The notes under the pieces: generated by a model
Database searches by the model: none
Told to the model about the DNA's origin: nothing
The model's input: only the letters and a program-made list of their open reading frames with translations
Shown here: piece after piece, positions 44,893 to 53,656 of the stretch
Position numbering within the stretch: position 1 is the first letter of the stretch
Layout of the letters: the number at the start of each line of letters is the position of its first letter
Translations under genes and position numbers: made by a program
Assembly: GCF_009720625.1 (NCBI RefSeq)
Contig: NZ_CP046266.1
Location: 4,631,501-4,695,500, forward strand
DNA from: Metabacillus sediminilitoris
GTDB taxonomy: Bacteria; Bacillota; Bacilli; Bacillales; Bacillaceae
DNA length: 64,000 bases
Reading direction: 5' to 3'

Positions 44893-45075
44893 AATATACC
44901 ACCTCTCTATTAAGTTACTATAATATATAACATTCCTTCTTCATTTGATTAGATATGTGCCGTTATACTTTATAAGGAAGCAAAATATACATTTAAAGAT
45001 TATGAATAAAAGCCCGACGCCTTGTTAAACCCTGACAAGCATTCAATCATTTTATCTTTTTAATCCTATCAAAAA

Positions 45076-45095
45076 AGACACATTTTACTGTGTCT
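45076..45095 (-). terminator. Terminator overlapping the dctB stop codon
   Basis: A 7-bp stem AGACACA/TGTGTCT with a 6-base loop containing the stop codon, followed on the minus strand by TTTTTTGA. Confidence 0.85.
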
Positions 45096-46146
45096 CCATT
45101 TGTTTAATCCTTTGAGTAATAAATTCCTTGGCAAAATTCTCATCTACATGTTCAAGCAAGGATTGATAGACAGGCTCAAGCTTTTTCTTCCACACTACTT
45201 TTTCTTCATTTGTTAAATAATGAATGTCAATCGATGATTCTTTAGCCAACTCTTGTAGTTGTTGTTTGTTCATTTCCAGTGATTCTTTGATCATCCATGT
45301 AGTTGTCTCATCCATTGCTTCTGTTAAACTTGACTGAACATCTGTAGGCAGGCTATCCCAAAAATCTTTATTCATTAATACAGCATACCCTAAAAACCCA
45401 TGGTAACTAAGTGTCAAATGGCTTTGATATTCATATAAACGTCTTGAATAGATATTTGAAATGGTATTTTCCTGTCCTTCAAATTTATTCTCTTCAAGTG
45501 TCATATATAATTGATCATATGGAATAGCGATTGGAACTGCTCCTAATCGTTTAAACTGCTCTTCTAAAACAAAGCTTGGCATAATCCGAAAACGTTGTCC
45601 TTGGAAATCTTCAGGGTGCTGTAATGCCCCGACACTGCTTGTCATTTGTTTGAAACCATTACTCCATAAAGCCATCCCTTTTATCTCTTTATCTTCATGG
45701 AGTTTTAAAAATTTATGACCAATCTCACCTGAAATGACAGATGTGATATCCTCATTGCTTTCAAATAAAAATGGTAAATCAAATAATCCCCATTCGGGTG
45801 CTAATCTCGTCATTTTCGATACAGAAGGTGCAATCATTTGAACATCGTTGTTCATGAGTGCATCTAATTCCTCCTCATCCGTATACATAGTCCCATTAGG
45901 AATAACCTCTACTTTTACTAATCCTTCTGTTTTTTCAGCAGCTAATTTGGCAAACTTTTGTGCTGCTAATCCCTTAGGTGTATTTTCCGCAACAACATGA
46001 CTAAAACGGATGGTAATTTGCTCAGATAACCCCTCTTGTTCATCATCATACAGATCGTCATTTTGTTTAAATAGATCAAAAGGAGAAAAAAAGATACTTA
46101 AGATTATGACGATTACAAGTAAACTAGTGCCTATTAAATACTTCAT
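45085..46146 (-). CDS. dctB: Dicarboxylate-binding protein of the TRAP DctP type, sensor accessory
   Basis: A 353-residue extracytoplasmic binding protein with an uncleaved or signal-type N-terminal helix (1-22) and the family stretch FSHVVAENTPKGLAAQKFA. RFRIMPSFVLEEQFKRLGA, with a conserved Arg for carboxylate binding, and EFEGQENT-like KFEGQENTISNIY are also visible. No TRAP permease genes are present. In B. subtilis the homologous DctB works with the sensor kinase DctS to detect C4-dicarboxylates rather than in transport. It is divergent from dctS, with a 106-bp shared control region. Confidence 0.88.
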   Translation of the reverse strand: MKYLIGTSLLVIVIILSIFFSPFDLFKQNDDLYDDEQEGLSEQITIRFSHVVAENTPKGLAAQKFAKLAAEKTEGLVKVEVIPNGTMYTDEEELDALMNNDVQMIAPSVSKMTRLAPEWGLFDLPFLFESNEDITSVISGEIGHKFLKLHEDKEIKGMALWSNGFKQMTSSVGALQHPEDFQGQRFRIMPSFVLEEQFKRLGAVPIAIPYDQLYMTLEENKFEGQENTISNIYSRRLYEYQSHLTLSYHGFLGYAVLMNKDFWDSLPTDVQSSLTEAMDETTTWMIKESLEMNKQQLQELAKESSIDIHYLTNEEKVVWKKKLEPVYQSLLEHVDENFAKEFITQRIKQMETQ

Positions 46147-46252
46147 CCTCCACCATTACCCCCATATTTATCTATCAGTAATTGTAACATGCGATATATT
46201 TACATGGTAAAATAAAAAACAAACTCGAAATGAATAGAGAAAGGAACACCTT

Positions 46253-47830
46253 ATGCGTCGTTTATCCATTCAAACAAAAATTACGGGTTTAATCTTTTTT
46301 ATTGTAGGGTTTTCCCTTTTATTGGCTGGTATTGTAATTATAAGTAATTTTATAGATGCACAAGAAGAAGACTTAAAACAGAGAGCATTACTCACAGCTC
46401 GTACTGTTGCTGAAGTACCGGATATTAGTTTCATGATTACTGGTGATGCAGAAGAAAGGAGTATGATTAACGAACGCGTTGAATCAATGCGTGTTATTCA
46501 TCAAGCTGATTATATTGTCGTCATGGACATGGATCATATACGCCTATCACATCCAATCCCTACTATGATTGGACAAAAGTCTCGAGGAACTGATGAAGGA
46601 CCGGCCTTTGCTGAGCTAACATTTACAACAAAGGCAAAAGGTGAAGCAGGAAGCGTTATACGTGGATTTGTTCCAATTCTTAATCAAGACCATCAACAAG
46701 TTGGCGTTGTATTAGCTGGATATATCGTGCCGACATTTTTAGAAGTTATTTGGAATTTGCGAATGGAGATCTTTTTAACAAGTGCTATTTCTTTACTATT
46801 CGGGGGTTGGGGTGCGTGGCTGCTTGCTTCACGAATTAAAAAAGAAATGTTTAATCTTGAACCGCATGAAATAGCTGGATTAGTGGTTGAGCGAACTGAA
46901 ACCTTTAATGCGATGCGTGAGGGTATTATTGCGATTGATTTTAATGAAAATATTACCGTTTTTAATAACAAAGCGAAAGAGATGATGGGAATTACAGGAG
47001 AAGTAATTGGTAAAAACATTAATACGATTATTACGGATACACGACTACCTGAAATTCTCCGCTTACAAAAACCAATATACAACAAAGAATTAACTGTTCG
47101 GAATCTAAATATTTTAAGTAATCGGATTCCTATTAAAGTAAAAGGCGTACCTGTGGGAGCTGTTGCCATATTTCAGGATCGGACAGAAGTAAAAAAACTC
47201 GCAGAAGAATTAACGGGGGTAAAAGCCTTTGTAAGCGCTCTAAGAGTGCAAAATCACGAACATATGAACAAGCTCCATACGATAGCAGGTTTACTTCAGC
47301 TTGGTCATAAAAATAGGGCTTTAGAATATGTCTTTCAAATTACTGAAGAGAATGAAGAATTAACTCGCTTTTTATCAAAAAATATCATCAGTGAAAGTCT
47401 ATCTGGTCTTCTATTAAGTAAAGTAAGGCGAGGAAAAGAGTTAGGTATCACTGTTCATATCGATCGCCATAGTCGATTGGAGTCTTTTCCCTCTCCACTC
47501 GATGATCATGATTTTGTCATTATTTTTGGTAATTTAATAGAAAACGCTTTTGACTCGTTTAAAGATAGTACCTTATTAGAAAAAGAGATCTATATAAGTA
47601 TTGAACAGCATGAAGAGCTTTTATCGATTCTTATTGAGGATAACGGGATAGGTATTTCAAAAAAAGCAAAACCATTTATCTTCCAAGAAGGCTTTTCTAC
47701 AAAAGAAGGTTCAAACAGAGGAATTGGCTTATTTTTAATAAAAGAAATCGTTGAAAAAGCAAATGGTACCATTCAAATAGAATCCTCACCAGAGCAAGGT
47801 ACCTCCTTTACCATCACTTTTTCGATGTAA
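46253..47830 (+). CDS. dctS: C4-dicarboxylate sensor histidine kinase (CitA/DcuS type)
   Basis: A 525-residue membrane sensor. Helices lie at about 10-32 and 170-192, with a PDC/sCache sensing domain between them (SHPIPTMIGQKSRGTDE is typical). A cytoplasmic PAS domain (about 205-310) follows, then a SpoOB-like dimerisation helix with phospho-accepting His in QNHEHMNKLHTIAGLLQLG and a HATPase domain (NLIENAFDSF, DNGIGIS, NRGIGLFLIKEIVEKANG). It detects fumarate or succinate outside the cell, probably with DctB, and phosphorylates the regulator encoded 18 bp downstream. Confidence 0.92.
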   Translation: MRRLSIQTKITGLIFFIVGFSLLLAGIVIISNFIDAQEEDLKQRALLTARTVAEVPDISFMITGDAEERSMINERVESMRVIHQADYIVVMDMDHIRLSHPIPTMIGQKSRGTDEGPAFAELTFTTKAKGEAGSVIRGFVPILNQDHQQVGVVLAGYIVPTFLEVIWNLRMEIFLTSAISLLFGGWGAWLLASRIKKEMFNLEPHEIAGLVVERTETFNAMREGIIAIDFNENITVFNNKAKEMMGITGEVIGKNINTIITDTRLPEILRLQKPIYNKELTVRNLNILSNRIPIKVKGVPVGAVAIFQDRTEVKKLAEELTGVKAFVSALRVQNHEHMNKLHTIAGLLQLGHKNRALEYVFQITEENEELTRFLSKNIISESLSGLLLSKVRRGKELGITVHIDRHSRLESFPSPLDDHDFVIIFGNLIENAFDSFKDSTLLEKEIYISIEQHEELLSILIEDNGIGISKKAKPFIFQEGFSTKEGSNRGIGLFLIKEIVEKANGTIQIESSPEQGTSFTITFSM

Positions 47831-47848
47831 GATTAGGAGTAATATGAT

Positions 47849-48541
47849 ATGAAGAATTTATCAACTATTCGTGTTCTGCTTATTGAAGATGATCCAATGG
47901 TACAAGAAATTAATAAACAATTTGTTGAACAGGTCGAAGGATTTAAAGTAATAGGTACTGCATCAAATGGTAAAGATGGCATTGATTTTATAAAAGAAGA
48001 ACATCCAGATTTAGCCTTAGTCGATATTTATATGCCGAGTCAAGATGGAATTGAAACAATAAAGCAAATCCGATCAGAAGGGTTTCGTACTGATGTCATC
48101 GCCATAACAGCAGCAAGTGATATCGAAACGGTAAGATATGTACTGCAACTTGGTGCTAAAGACTATATTATGAAACCATTCAAATTTGATCGAATGAAGC
48201 AAGCTCTTACAAACTATCGTCATTATCAGCTTAAGCTTCAAGAGAAAGAATCGATTACTCAACAAGAATTAGATCGTTTATTATTTCAACAAAACAAGCA
48301 GCAGCAAACAGAGCTTCCTAAAGGCTTAAATGCACATACACTGGAAAAAATTAATGTTTATTTAAAAAAACAGCAACAGGCTAGTTCTGCAGAAGAAGTT
48401 GCCGAAGGAGTCGGAATTGCAAGGGTTACAGCAAGACGATATCTTGAGTATATGGAACAGAGGGGTGCTGTTAACATTCAGATTGAATACGGTGGAATCG
48501 GGCGGCCTATTAATCGGTATATTCTTGTAGAACAATTGTGA
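47849..48541 (+). CDS. dctR: C4-dicarboxylate response regulator (CitB/DcuR type)
   Basis: A 230-residue regulator with a receiver domain (about 7-125; phosphoacceptor Asp59 in LALVDIYMP and Lys in DYIMKPFKFDRM) and a C-terminal helix-turn-helix (about 175-225) with GVGIARVTARRYLEYM. This matches CitB/DcuR-type regulators paired with CitA-type sensors. It should activate dctP 4 kb away on the opposite strand. A CGCTCAT/ATGAGCG stem about 35 bp after the stop (48574-48602) may be a terminator but lacks a T-tract. Confidence 0.92.
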   Translation: MKNLSTIRVLLIEDDPMVQEINKQFVEQVEGFKVIGTASNGKDGIDFIKEEHPDLALVDIYMPSQDGIETIKQIRSEGFRTDVIAITAASDIETVRYVLQLGAKDYIMKPFKFDRMKQALTNYRHYQLKLQEKESITQQELDRLLFQQNKQQQTELPKGLNAHTLEKINVYLKKQQQASSAEEVAEGVGIARVTARRYLEYMEQRGAVNIQIEYGGIGRPINRYILVEQL

Positions 48542-48681
48542 CTGCGCCTTGTCTAGCACTACCGAAAATCGTTCGCTCATGGATTAGATGATCTAATGAG
48601 CGGGCTCACCCAATAGGAAAAGGATAGGTTAGGATATTCGTTGCATGGAAAATTTTCATGTCATTTCAGAGCAATAAAAAA

Positions 48682-48701
48682 AAGACTCCAAAAGGAGTCT
48701 T
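48682..48701 (-). terminator. Terminator of the cold-shock gene
   Basis: A perfect 8-bp stem AAGACTCC/GGAGTCTT with a 4-base loop, followed on the minus strand by eight Ts. Confidence 0.92.
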
Positions 48702-48729
48702 CTATTATAGCTGCTATGCAGCGTTATAC

Positions 48730-48927
48730 TTATTTTTGAACGTTAGCAGCTTGTGGTCCACGAGCGCCTTGTTCTACTTCAAAAGTAACTGTTTGGCCTT
48801 CTTCTAAAGTTTTGAAGCCTTCGCCTTGGATTGCAGAGAAGTGTACGAATACATCGTCTTGTCCTTCTACTTCGATAAATCCGAAACCTTTTTCAGAGTT
48901 AAACCATTTAACTTTACCTTCTAACAT
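48730..48927 (-). CDS. Cold-shock protein, CspA/CspB family
   Basis: A 65-residue single cold-shock domain. It has RNP1 [11 protein letters not shown]2 VFVHFSAI and the family start [20 protein letters not shown]. It binds single-stranded RNA and DNA as a chaperone of transcripts. The start chosen is the ATG at 48927, 8 bp after AGGAGGA; the frame is open for 19 more codons without a site. It is monocistronic, with an own strong terminator. Which of the several Bacillus csp genes this corresponds to cannot be told. Confidence 0.95.
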   Translation of the reverse strand: MLEGKVKWFNSEKGFGFIEVEGQDDVFVHFSAIQGEGFKTLEEGQTVTFEVEQGARGPQAANVQK

Positions 48928-49270
48928 TGAAATTCCTCCTGTGTGGATGAACTCTCCACATATATTACTATTCTTGCTAGACAACTATTCAAGAGGAACA
49001 CTTTAAAGCAATTTCCATCTTTCAGCTTATCCGAACAAAAATAATTATCATAATTGTAACACTTACATTAATTGAAATCAAGATCCAGATAAGAGGTTTA
49101 AAACTTTTTTTACTAACGTAGAGTTCTTTTAGATCTGTATTAATTCTCTAACGATTAGGGGTTATTTCTTCAATAAAAATGAATGGTAACCTTGACCTTC
49201 CACCTCTTATTTGCCCTAGCCTGAATAAGCGCTTTCTCTTTTATAAAGGCTGTTTCCGCAAACTTTTTTC
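48928..49270. other. Cold-shock gene leader and spacer
   Basis: No reading frame of interest. The first 100 bases upstream of csp would form its leader, where cold-shock genes usually hold regulatory RNA structure; no specific box was identified. The rest is AT-rich and featureless. Confidence 0.35.
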
Positions 49271-49358
49271 CTATTTACCAAGTAGTGCGGTGTGGTTGAT
49301 TGCAGCGAGAGATGCTCCCGCAGGAGTCTCGCAATCTACTCCAATCAATCTTAAATAG
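49271..49358. repeat. MITE-like repeat, internally deleted copy (inverted)
   Basis: An 88-bp element with the same ends as the 161-bp copy at 41064-41224 (CTATTTACCAAGTAGTGCGG at one end, ATTTAAGATTGATTGGAG read on the other strand). It lies in the opposite orientation and lacks about 73 bp of the GC-rich core. Confidence 0.8.
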
Positions 49359-49380
49359 TTTTCGTTTTAAAAGGCCTTTA

Positions 49381-49668
49381 TCAAACACTTTCAAAATGCT
49401 CAACAACTGGATAAGGATCATAAAAGTCGTGTAATAATTTTTTCCAGTCCTGATATTCATTGGACTGTCTAAGCCAATCGTATGATTTTCCAGTTTCTCC
49501 TACTTTACTAGCGGAAAATATTTCCTATCTCCTTCTAAAAAACGTTTGAAGATCATGGGTAATATATCCATTCATTCTTGAAATAATGCATGAAGCTTCT
49601 TTAAATGATTGCTCAAATTCTTTTTCTTTTCCTTTTATGACATTCAACATGGCCACTTCTAATCTCAT
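49381..49668 (-). pseudogene. Decayed antibiotic-biosynthesis-monooxygenase-type gene
   Basis: The start ATG at 49668 follows GGAGGTGTTGAC and reads MRLEVAMLNVIKGKEKEFEQ and onward to ISRMNGYITHDLQ. After this the homologous sequence shifts frame (KRFLEGDRKYFPLVK), meets TAG where a Trp is expected, continues EKLENHTIGL, then shifts again (RQSNEYQDWKKLLHDFYDP, PYPVVEHFESV) to a stop at 49383-49381. The fused peptide matches small ABM-domain proteins of Bacillus. Two frameshifts and one nonsense codon make the gene inactive. The deleted MITE-like repeat lies 22 bp beyond its 3' end. Confidence 0.8.
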
Positions 49669-49723
49669 GTCAACACCTCCATGAGATTCTTCTATCTGAT
49701 ATCCATCATATATTTGCAAAAAT

Positions 49724-49764
49724 AAAACAGCAAGTTTCATAGAAAAACTGAAACCTGCTGTTTT
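49724..49764 (-). terminator. Terminator of the MarR-MMPL operon
   Basis: A long stem AAAACAGCA.GTTTCA/TGAAAC.TGCTGTTTT with a 9-base loop. It is followed by TATTTTTG on the minus strand and TATTCC on the plus strand, 19 bp after the MMPL stop codon. Confidence 0.85.
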
Positions 49765-49782
49765 TATTCCTTTATTTCAAAA

Positions 49783-52700
49783 CTATGCACGTTTAAACGG
49801 CCACCAGTTTGCCGCGCCAAATGTTTTCACCATAACTGGGACAAGCAGTGGCAGAATAATTAATGCGTATAGCAACAAGCCCGTTAAAACAATTGATGCA
49901 ATTTGGACGAGTGATAGCATTCCTGATGGGATCATTGCAGCAAACGTGCCGCCTAAAATGATGGCAGCTGATATAATAACGGTTCCCATCTTCTTCATTG
50001 CCATCAGCATAGCTTCTCCTACCGTTAAATCTTTGAATTCATTAAAGCGATCCATTAAGAAAATACTGTAGTCTACACCAAGTGCTACAAGAATGACGAA
50101 TCCAAAGAATGGAACAGCCCAGCTAATGCCTGTATAGCCTAGTATATTAACAAAGATGACTTCATTAATTCCCATTGCCGTGTAATACGTTAAAATCAAT
50201 GAACCGATTAAATAAAGCGGCATAATGAGTGAACGAAATAAAAATACTAGAATGATAGAGATACCGACAAGCATTAATATGACTGTTCGTGTATAGTCAT
50301 TATTAGAAACCGTATTTAAATCGGCATTCGTACTTGTAATGCCGCCGATTGCAACCTCGGCATTTTCTAGTTTTGTATCTTTTGTTGCACGTTGAATCGC
50401 AGCATTGATTTCATCGACCTGACCAATTGCTTCATTTGAGTATGGATTCGCTTCAAATGTAACATCTATCGTCATTACTTTCCGATCAGTTGATAAATAC
50501 GTATCAAGCGCTTGTGCAAATTCCTCACTTTCTAACACATCTTCTGGTAAATAAAAACCTGAGCTCTCAGATGTTTTAGATAAATCTGCTAAATAGTCCT
50601 GTGCTGAGCCAAGGCCGTTTGATACTTCGTTTAACCCATCAACACTTTGACCTAACCCATCTGTTAATTGATTCATTTGACTATCAAGGTTTCCAAAACC
50701 GTCTAACAGCTGCTTTTGTCCATTTGTTACACCAGACAAACCATCTGTTATTTTTGGCATGTTGTTAACAATTTGACCTTGGCCATTTGCTAATTGCTCT
50801 AAACCTGCCTGCTGCTGTTCAATCCCTGCAATCAACTGTGATAAACCTTCAGAAATTTGTTTTTGACCATCTATTAATTCAACGAATTTTCCATTCGCCA
50901 TGCTTACACCGCTACTGAGTTCGTTAAGGCCTGTGTTTAATTGAGTAAGACCGCCAGCTAAATTAGGAAGCTGATTTTTAGCGATATCTTGTACAGTTCC
51001 TTTAATTTTCCCATATGCAGGGTCACTAGCAAGGCCAGGATATGCCTCATTCTCTTCTAGTGCATTAAAATCTGCATCTAATTGCGTGAGCGCCCCTGAA
51101 AGCCCAATAATGCCTTGGCCAACTTCTTCGTATTTCTTATAAAGCGTTCCTAAATTTGCACTGGCAGCTTCATAACCTGCAAGCAATTGACCGCTGCCTG
51201 CATGTAGCTCCTCCGCGCCTGCCTTAGCTTCTGCTAGGCCATTTTTAATTTCATTTGAACCAGCTGATCCTTGACGGATACCTGCTTCAATTTTGGCTAA
51301 ATTTGTTTGAATTTCAGACATTCCAGAATTTATTTCTGTCGTCCCAGAAATCAACTCATTAATTCCGTCTGTCGCTTGTTTAAGCTGTGGAGATGAATTA
51401 GAAAGCTCTGTTTCAGCTTCTGCAAGACCCTCGCTAATTTGTTCGATTCCGTCATTACCTTTACCAAGTCCTTCTTCAAGAGTTTCCGCTTGGTTTGAGA
51501 CATAAAAATCTTCAATTTTTTCCCCTGTAGGTCTTGTAACAGATCTCACAGAATCTATTAAATCAACTGTTTCTAACTCAGTACTTATTTTTTCAGCTAA
51601 GCCGATATATTCAGTTGAATCCATTTCTTCATCATTCTTTAGGATGATTTGGGTTGGCATTGATTCACCAGGACCAAAGCTATCTGAAATGGCATTGAAC
51701 GCTTTAATCGAGTTAACATCACTACCTATTTCCTCTAAAGAATTAAATGATAAATCACCATCATATTTTAATAAAAATGGAACGGATACGATCGCAACAA
51801 TTAGTAAGGCTATAATCGGACGTGCTAAGGAGAAACGACCGGCATATTCCCATATTTTACTGTCCTTATGTTCTAGCGTTCCTTTTGATGGCCAGTATAT
51901 TTTACTCCCTAAAACCGCCATAAAAAATGGCACAACCGTAAATAATGCAATAAGTAATACCGCTACACCAACAGCTACTGCAGATGCAGATTGATAGAGT
52001 TTAAATTGTGAGAATCCTATGGCAGCAAAGCCAATCATGACCGCTAAGCCACTAAAGAAGACCGTACGGCCTGCATGACGATACGTTTCAACAATTGCCT
52101 CTATTACACTTTCACGATGAGCTAATTCTTCTTTAAAACGACTTAAAAGCAAAATACAATAGTCTGTTCCAATTCCAAATAAAATAGCCACTAAGAAAAT
52201 TTGTGTAAAGTTTGAAATAGGAAAATTCACAGTATCAACTAAGATGGCAACAATTGATTGTGAAGCCAAATACGTAATTCCTACAGTGATAAGTGGAATA
52301 AATGGTGCTATGACAGATCTAAAAACAAGCAGAAGAACTGCTAAAATAAAAACAACAGTAATTCCCTCTGTTTTCTTTAACCCTTCCTGTGAGCTCGTCA
52401 TCACATCTTCATCAATCATCCATCCACTAGTGTAATAATGATCAACTTTTACATCTTTAATCGTCTCATAAAGTAAATCTGAAACTACTTTTGATTCTCG
52501 ATCGTCCCAATTAACTGTCACAGAAGCCAATATCGTCTTCCCATCGTCTGAAACAAGCTGTTCTTTTAAACTTTCCTCGTTAAAATGAGTTAAGATCTCT
52601 TTTACATCGAGTTCCTCATTATCTTCTAGCAGGTGAATAGCTCGTTCAGCTTCCTTTATTTCATCTGAGGATAGTTTATTTTCATTATGGAAAACGAGAG

Positions 52701-52908
52701 CAACCTGTGTTGAATCTCCAGCCTTCTCCTGCTTTTGTACCTCATCAAGAATGTCAGACGCTAATGAAGAAGAAAACCCATCAGGGACACTTATCTGTCC
52801 TTTTTCTCTTACTAGGTCTGCCATATTTGGCGCAAGGAAAAACAACCCTGCTACAACAGCAATCCATCCAACAATCACGAACCATTTTCCTTTAATGATT
52901 GTGTTCAC
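49783..52908 (-). CDS. MMPL/RND-family membrane transporter with long extracellular helical insert
   Basis: A 1041-residue membrane protein with two MMPL halves. One helix is followed by an extracellular domain, then helices at about 175-345; a second extracellular part follows, then helices at about 855-1035. Motifs include FGIGTDYCILLLSRFKEE and ALGVDYSIFLMDRFNEF, which carry the proton-relay Asp-Tyr pair. Residues of about 480-770 form a repeated pattern of seven- and eleven-residue periods (SEGLAEAETELS, LTQLNTGLNELSSG, LTDGLGQSVDGLNEV), as in YhgE/Pip-type proteins. It is likely a proton-driven exporter of lipids or toxic compounds (YdfJ-like). The GTG start lies 2 bp after the marR stop. 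Confidence 0.9.
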   Translation of the reverse strand: MNTIIKGKWFVIVGWIAVVAGLFFLAPNMADLVREKGQISVPDGFSSSLASDILDEVQKQEKAGDSTQVALVFHNENKLSSDEIKEAERAIHLLEDNEELDVKEILTHFNEESLKEQLVSDDGKTILASVTVNWDDRESKVVSDLLYETIKDVKVDHYYTSGWMIDEDVMTSSQEGLKKTEGITVVFILAVLLLVFRSVIAPFIPLITVGITYLASQSIVAILVDTVNFPISNFTQIFLVAILFGIGTDYCILLLSRFKEELAHRESVIEAIVETYRHAGRTVFFSGLAVMIGFAAIGFSQFKLYQSASAVAVGVAVLLIALFTVVPFFMAVLGSKIYWPSKGTLEHKDSKIWEYAGRFSLARPIIALLIVAIVSVPFLLKYDGDLSFNSLEEIGSDVNSIKAFNAISDSFGPGESMPTQIILKNDEEMDSTEYIGLAEKISTELETVDLIDSVRSVTRPTGEKIEDFYVSNQAETLEEGLGKGNDGIEQISEGLAEAETELSNSSPQLKQATDGINELISGTTEINSGMSEIQTNLAKIEAGIRQGSAGSNEIKNGLAEAKAGAEELHAGSGQLLAGYEAASANLGTLYKKYEEVGQGIIGLSGALTQLDADFNALEENEAYPGLASDPAYGKIKGTVQDIAKNQLPNLAGGLTQLNTGLNELSSGVSMANGKFVELIDGQKQISEGLSQLIAGIEQQQAGLEQLANGQGQIVNNMPKITDGLSGVTNGQKQLLDGFGNLDSQMNQLTDGLGQSVDGLNEVSNGLGSAQDYLADLSKTSESSGFYLPEDVLESEEFAQALDTYLSTDRKVMTIDVTFEANPYSNEAIGQVDEINAAIQRATKDTKLENAEVAIGGITSTNADLNTVSNNDYTRTVILMLVGISIILVFLFRSLIMPLYLIGSLILTYYTAMGINEVIFVNILGYTGISWAVPFFGFVILVALGVDYSIFLMDRFNEFKDLTVGEAMLMAMKKMGTVIISAAIILGGTFAAMIPSGMLSLVQIASIVLTGLLLYALIILPLLVPVMVKTFGAANWWPFKRA

Positions 52909-52910
52909 AC

Positions 52911-53372
52911 TTATTCCTCCATTTTACAGTCTTTTAGATTGTCTAATAAATGATTAAGCTTTTCATATGTTTCAATAAATGCTTTAATTTCATGATCTTC
53001 AAACCTTGTAATAATTGATTCAACTAATTTTTGTGCATTATCCTCTGATTTCTTAAACAAGTCAGCTCCTTTTTCAGTTAACGTTAAATAAATGACACGA
53101 CGATCATTTTCGTCACGTGTTCGTTTTATTAATTCCTTTTCCGTTAACCGATTAATAATGGCCGTAATCGCACTTTTCTTTACCTCAAACACTTCTGCCA
53201 GCTCTGTAGAGGTACACATTCCAGCGCGATGTATATATCGTAATGTATAGTGCTGATCGTATGTAATATTGTCACCAATACAGTCCTTCATAAGGTTTTC
53301 AGCTTTTTTTGTAACTGAAAATGATACTGTTAGATAGCGATTAATTAATTCTTCTATTTGTTTTTCCTTCAT
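52911..53372 (-). CDS. MarR-family transcriptional regulator
   Basis: A 153-residue winged helix-turn-helix protein. The recognition region is TSTELAEVFEVKKSAITAII and the wing RLTEKELIKRTRDENDRRVI is the classic MarR motif. It most likely represses its own two-gene operon with the MMPL transporter and is relieved by a toxic ligand. A 19-bp perfect palindrome 20 bp upstream of the start is the probable operator. The last codons overlap the ribosome site of the transporter gene, so translation is coupled. Confidence 0.92.
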   Translation of the reverse strand: MKEKQIEELINRYLTVSFSVTKKAENLMKDCIGDNITYDQHYTLRYIHRAGMCTSTELAEVFEVKKSAITAIINRLTEKELIKRTRDENDRRVIYLTLTEKGADLFKKSEDNAQKLVESIITRFEDHEIKAFIETYEKLNHLLDNLKDCKMEE

Positions 53373-53392
53373 AGTAAGGAGCCGCCTTCCAT

Positions 53393-53411
53393 TAGTTAAA
53401 CTGTTTAACTA
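53393..53411. promoter_or_regulatory. MarR operator palindrome
   Basis: TAGTTAAACTGTTTAACTA is a perfect 19-bp inverted repeat just upstream of marR. A second, partial copy (GTTTAACTA) occurs at 53418-53427. The size and position are usual for an autoregulated MarR site. Confidence 0.75.
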
Positions 53412-53656
53412 TTAACGTGTTTAACTATAAAATGATCAGGTGATTATGTCAATGATAAATTTTTCTTGATTCTGACCTAATTTAGGTTATACCGTTTTTA
53501 TTTTATGCAATACTAACAAAGAAAATAAATGAGACTACTATCAGTAGGTATTTTTATCCTTACGGATGGGTAATGTGTGAAACTTATTACGCTTAGACCG
53601 CCGCTTCCTGTACTTTGCAGGACTTTGACATTTACGAGATAAATGGAGGTACACGT

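Noticed and set aside
48574..48602. CGCTCAT/ATGAGCG stem after dctR as a terminator
   Set aside because: No T-tract follows; it may belong to a small intergenic repeat instead. Mentioned only in the dctR entry.
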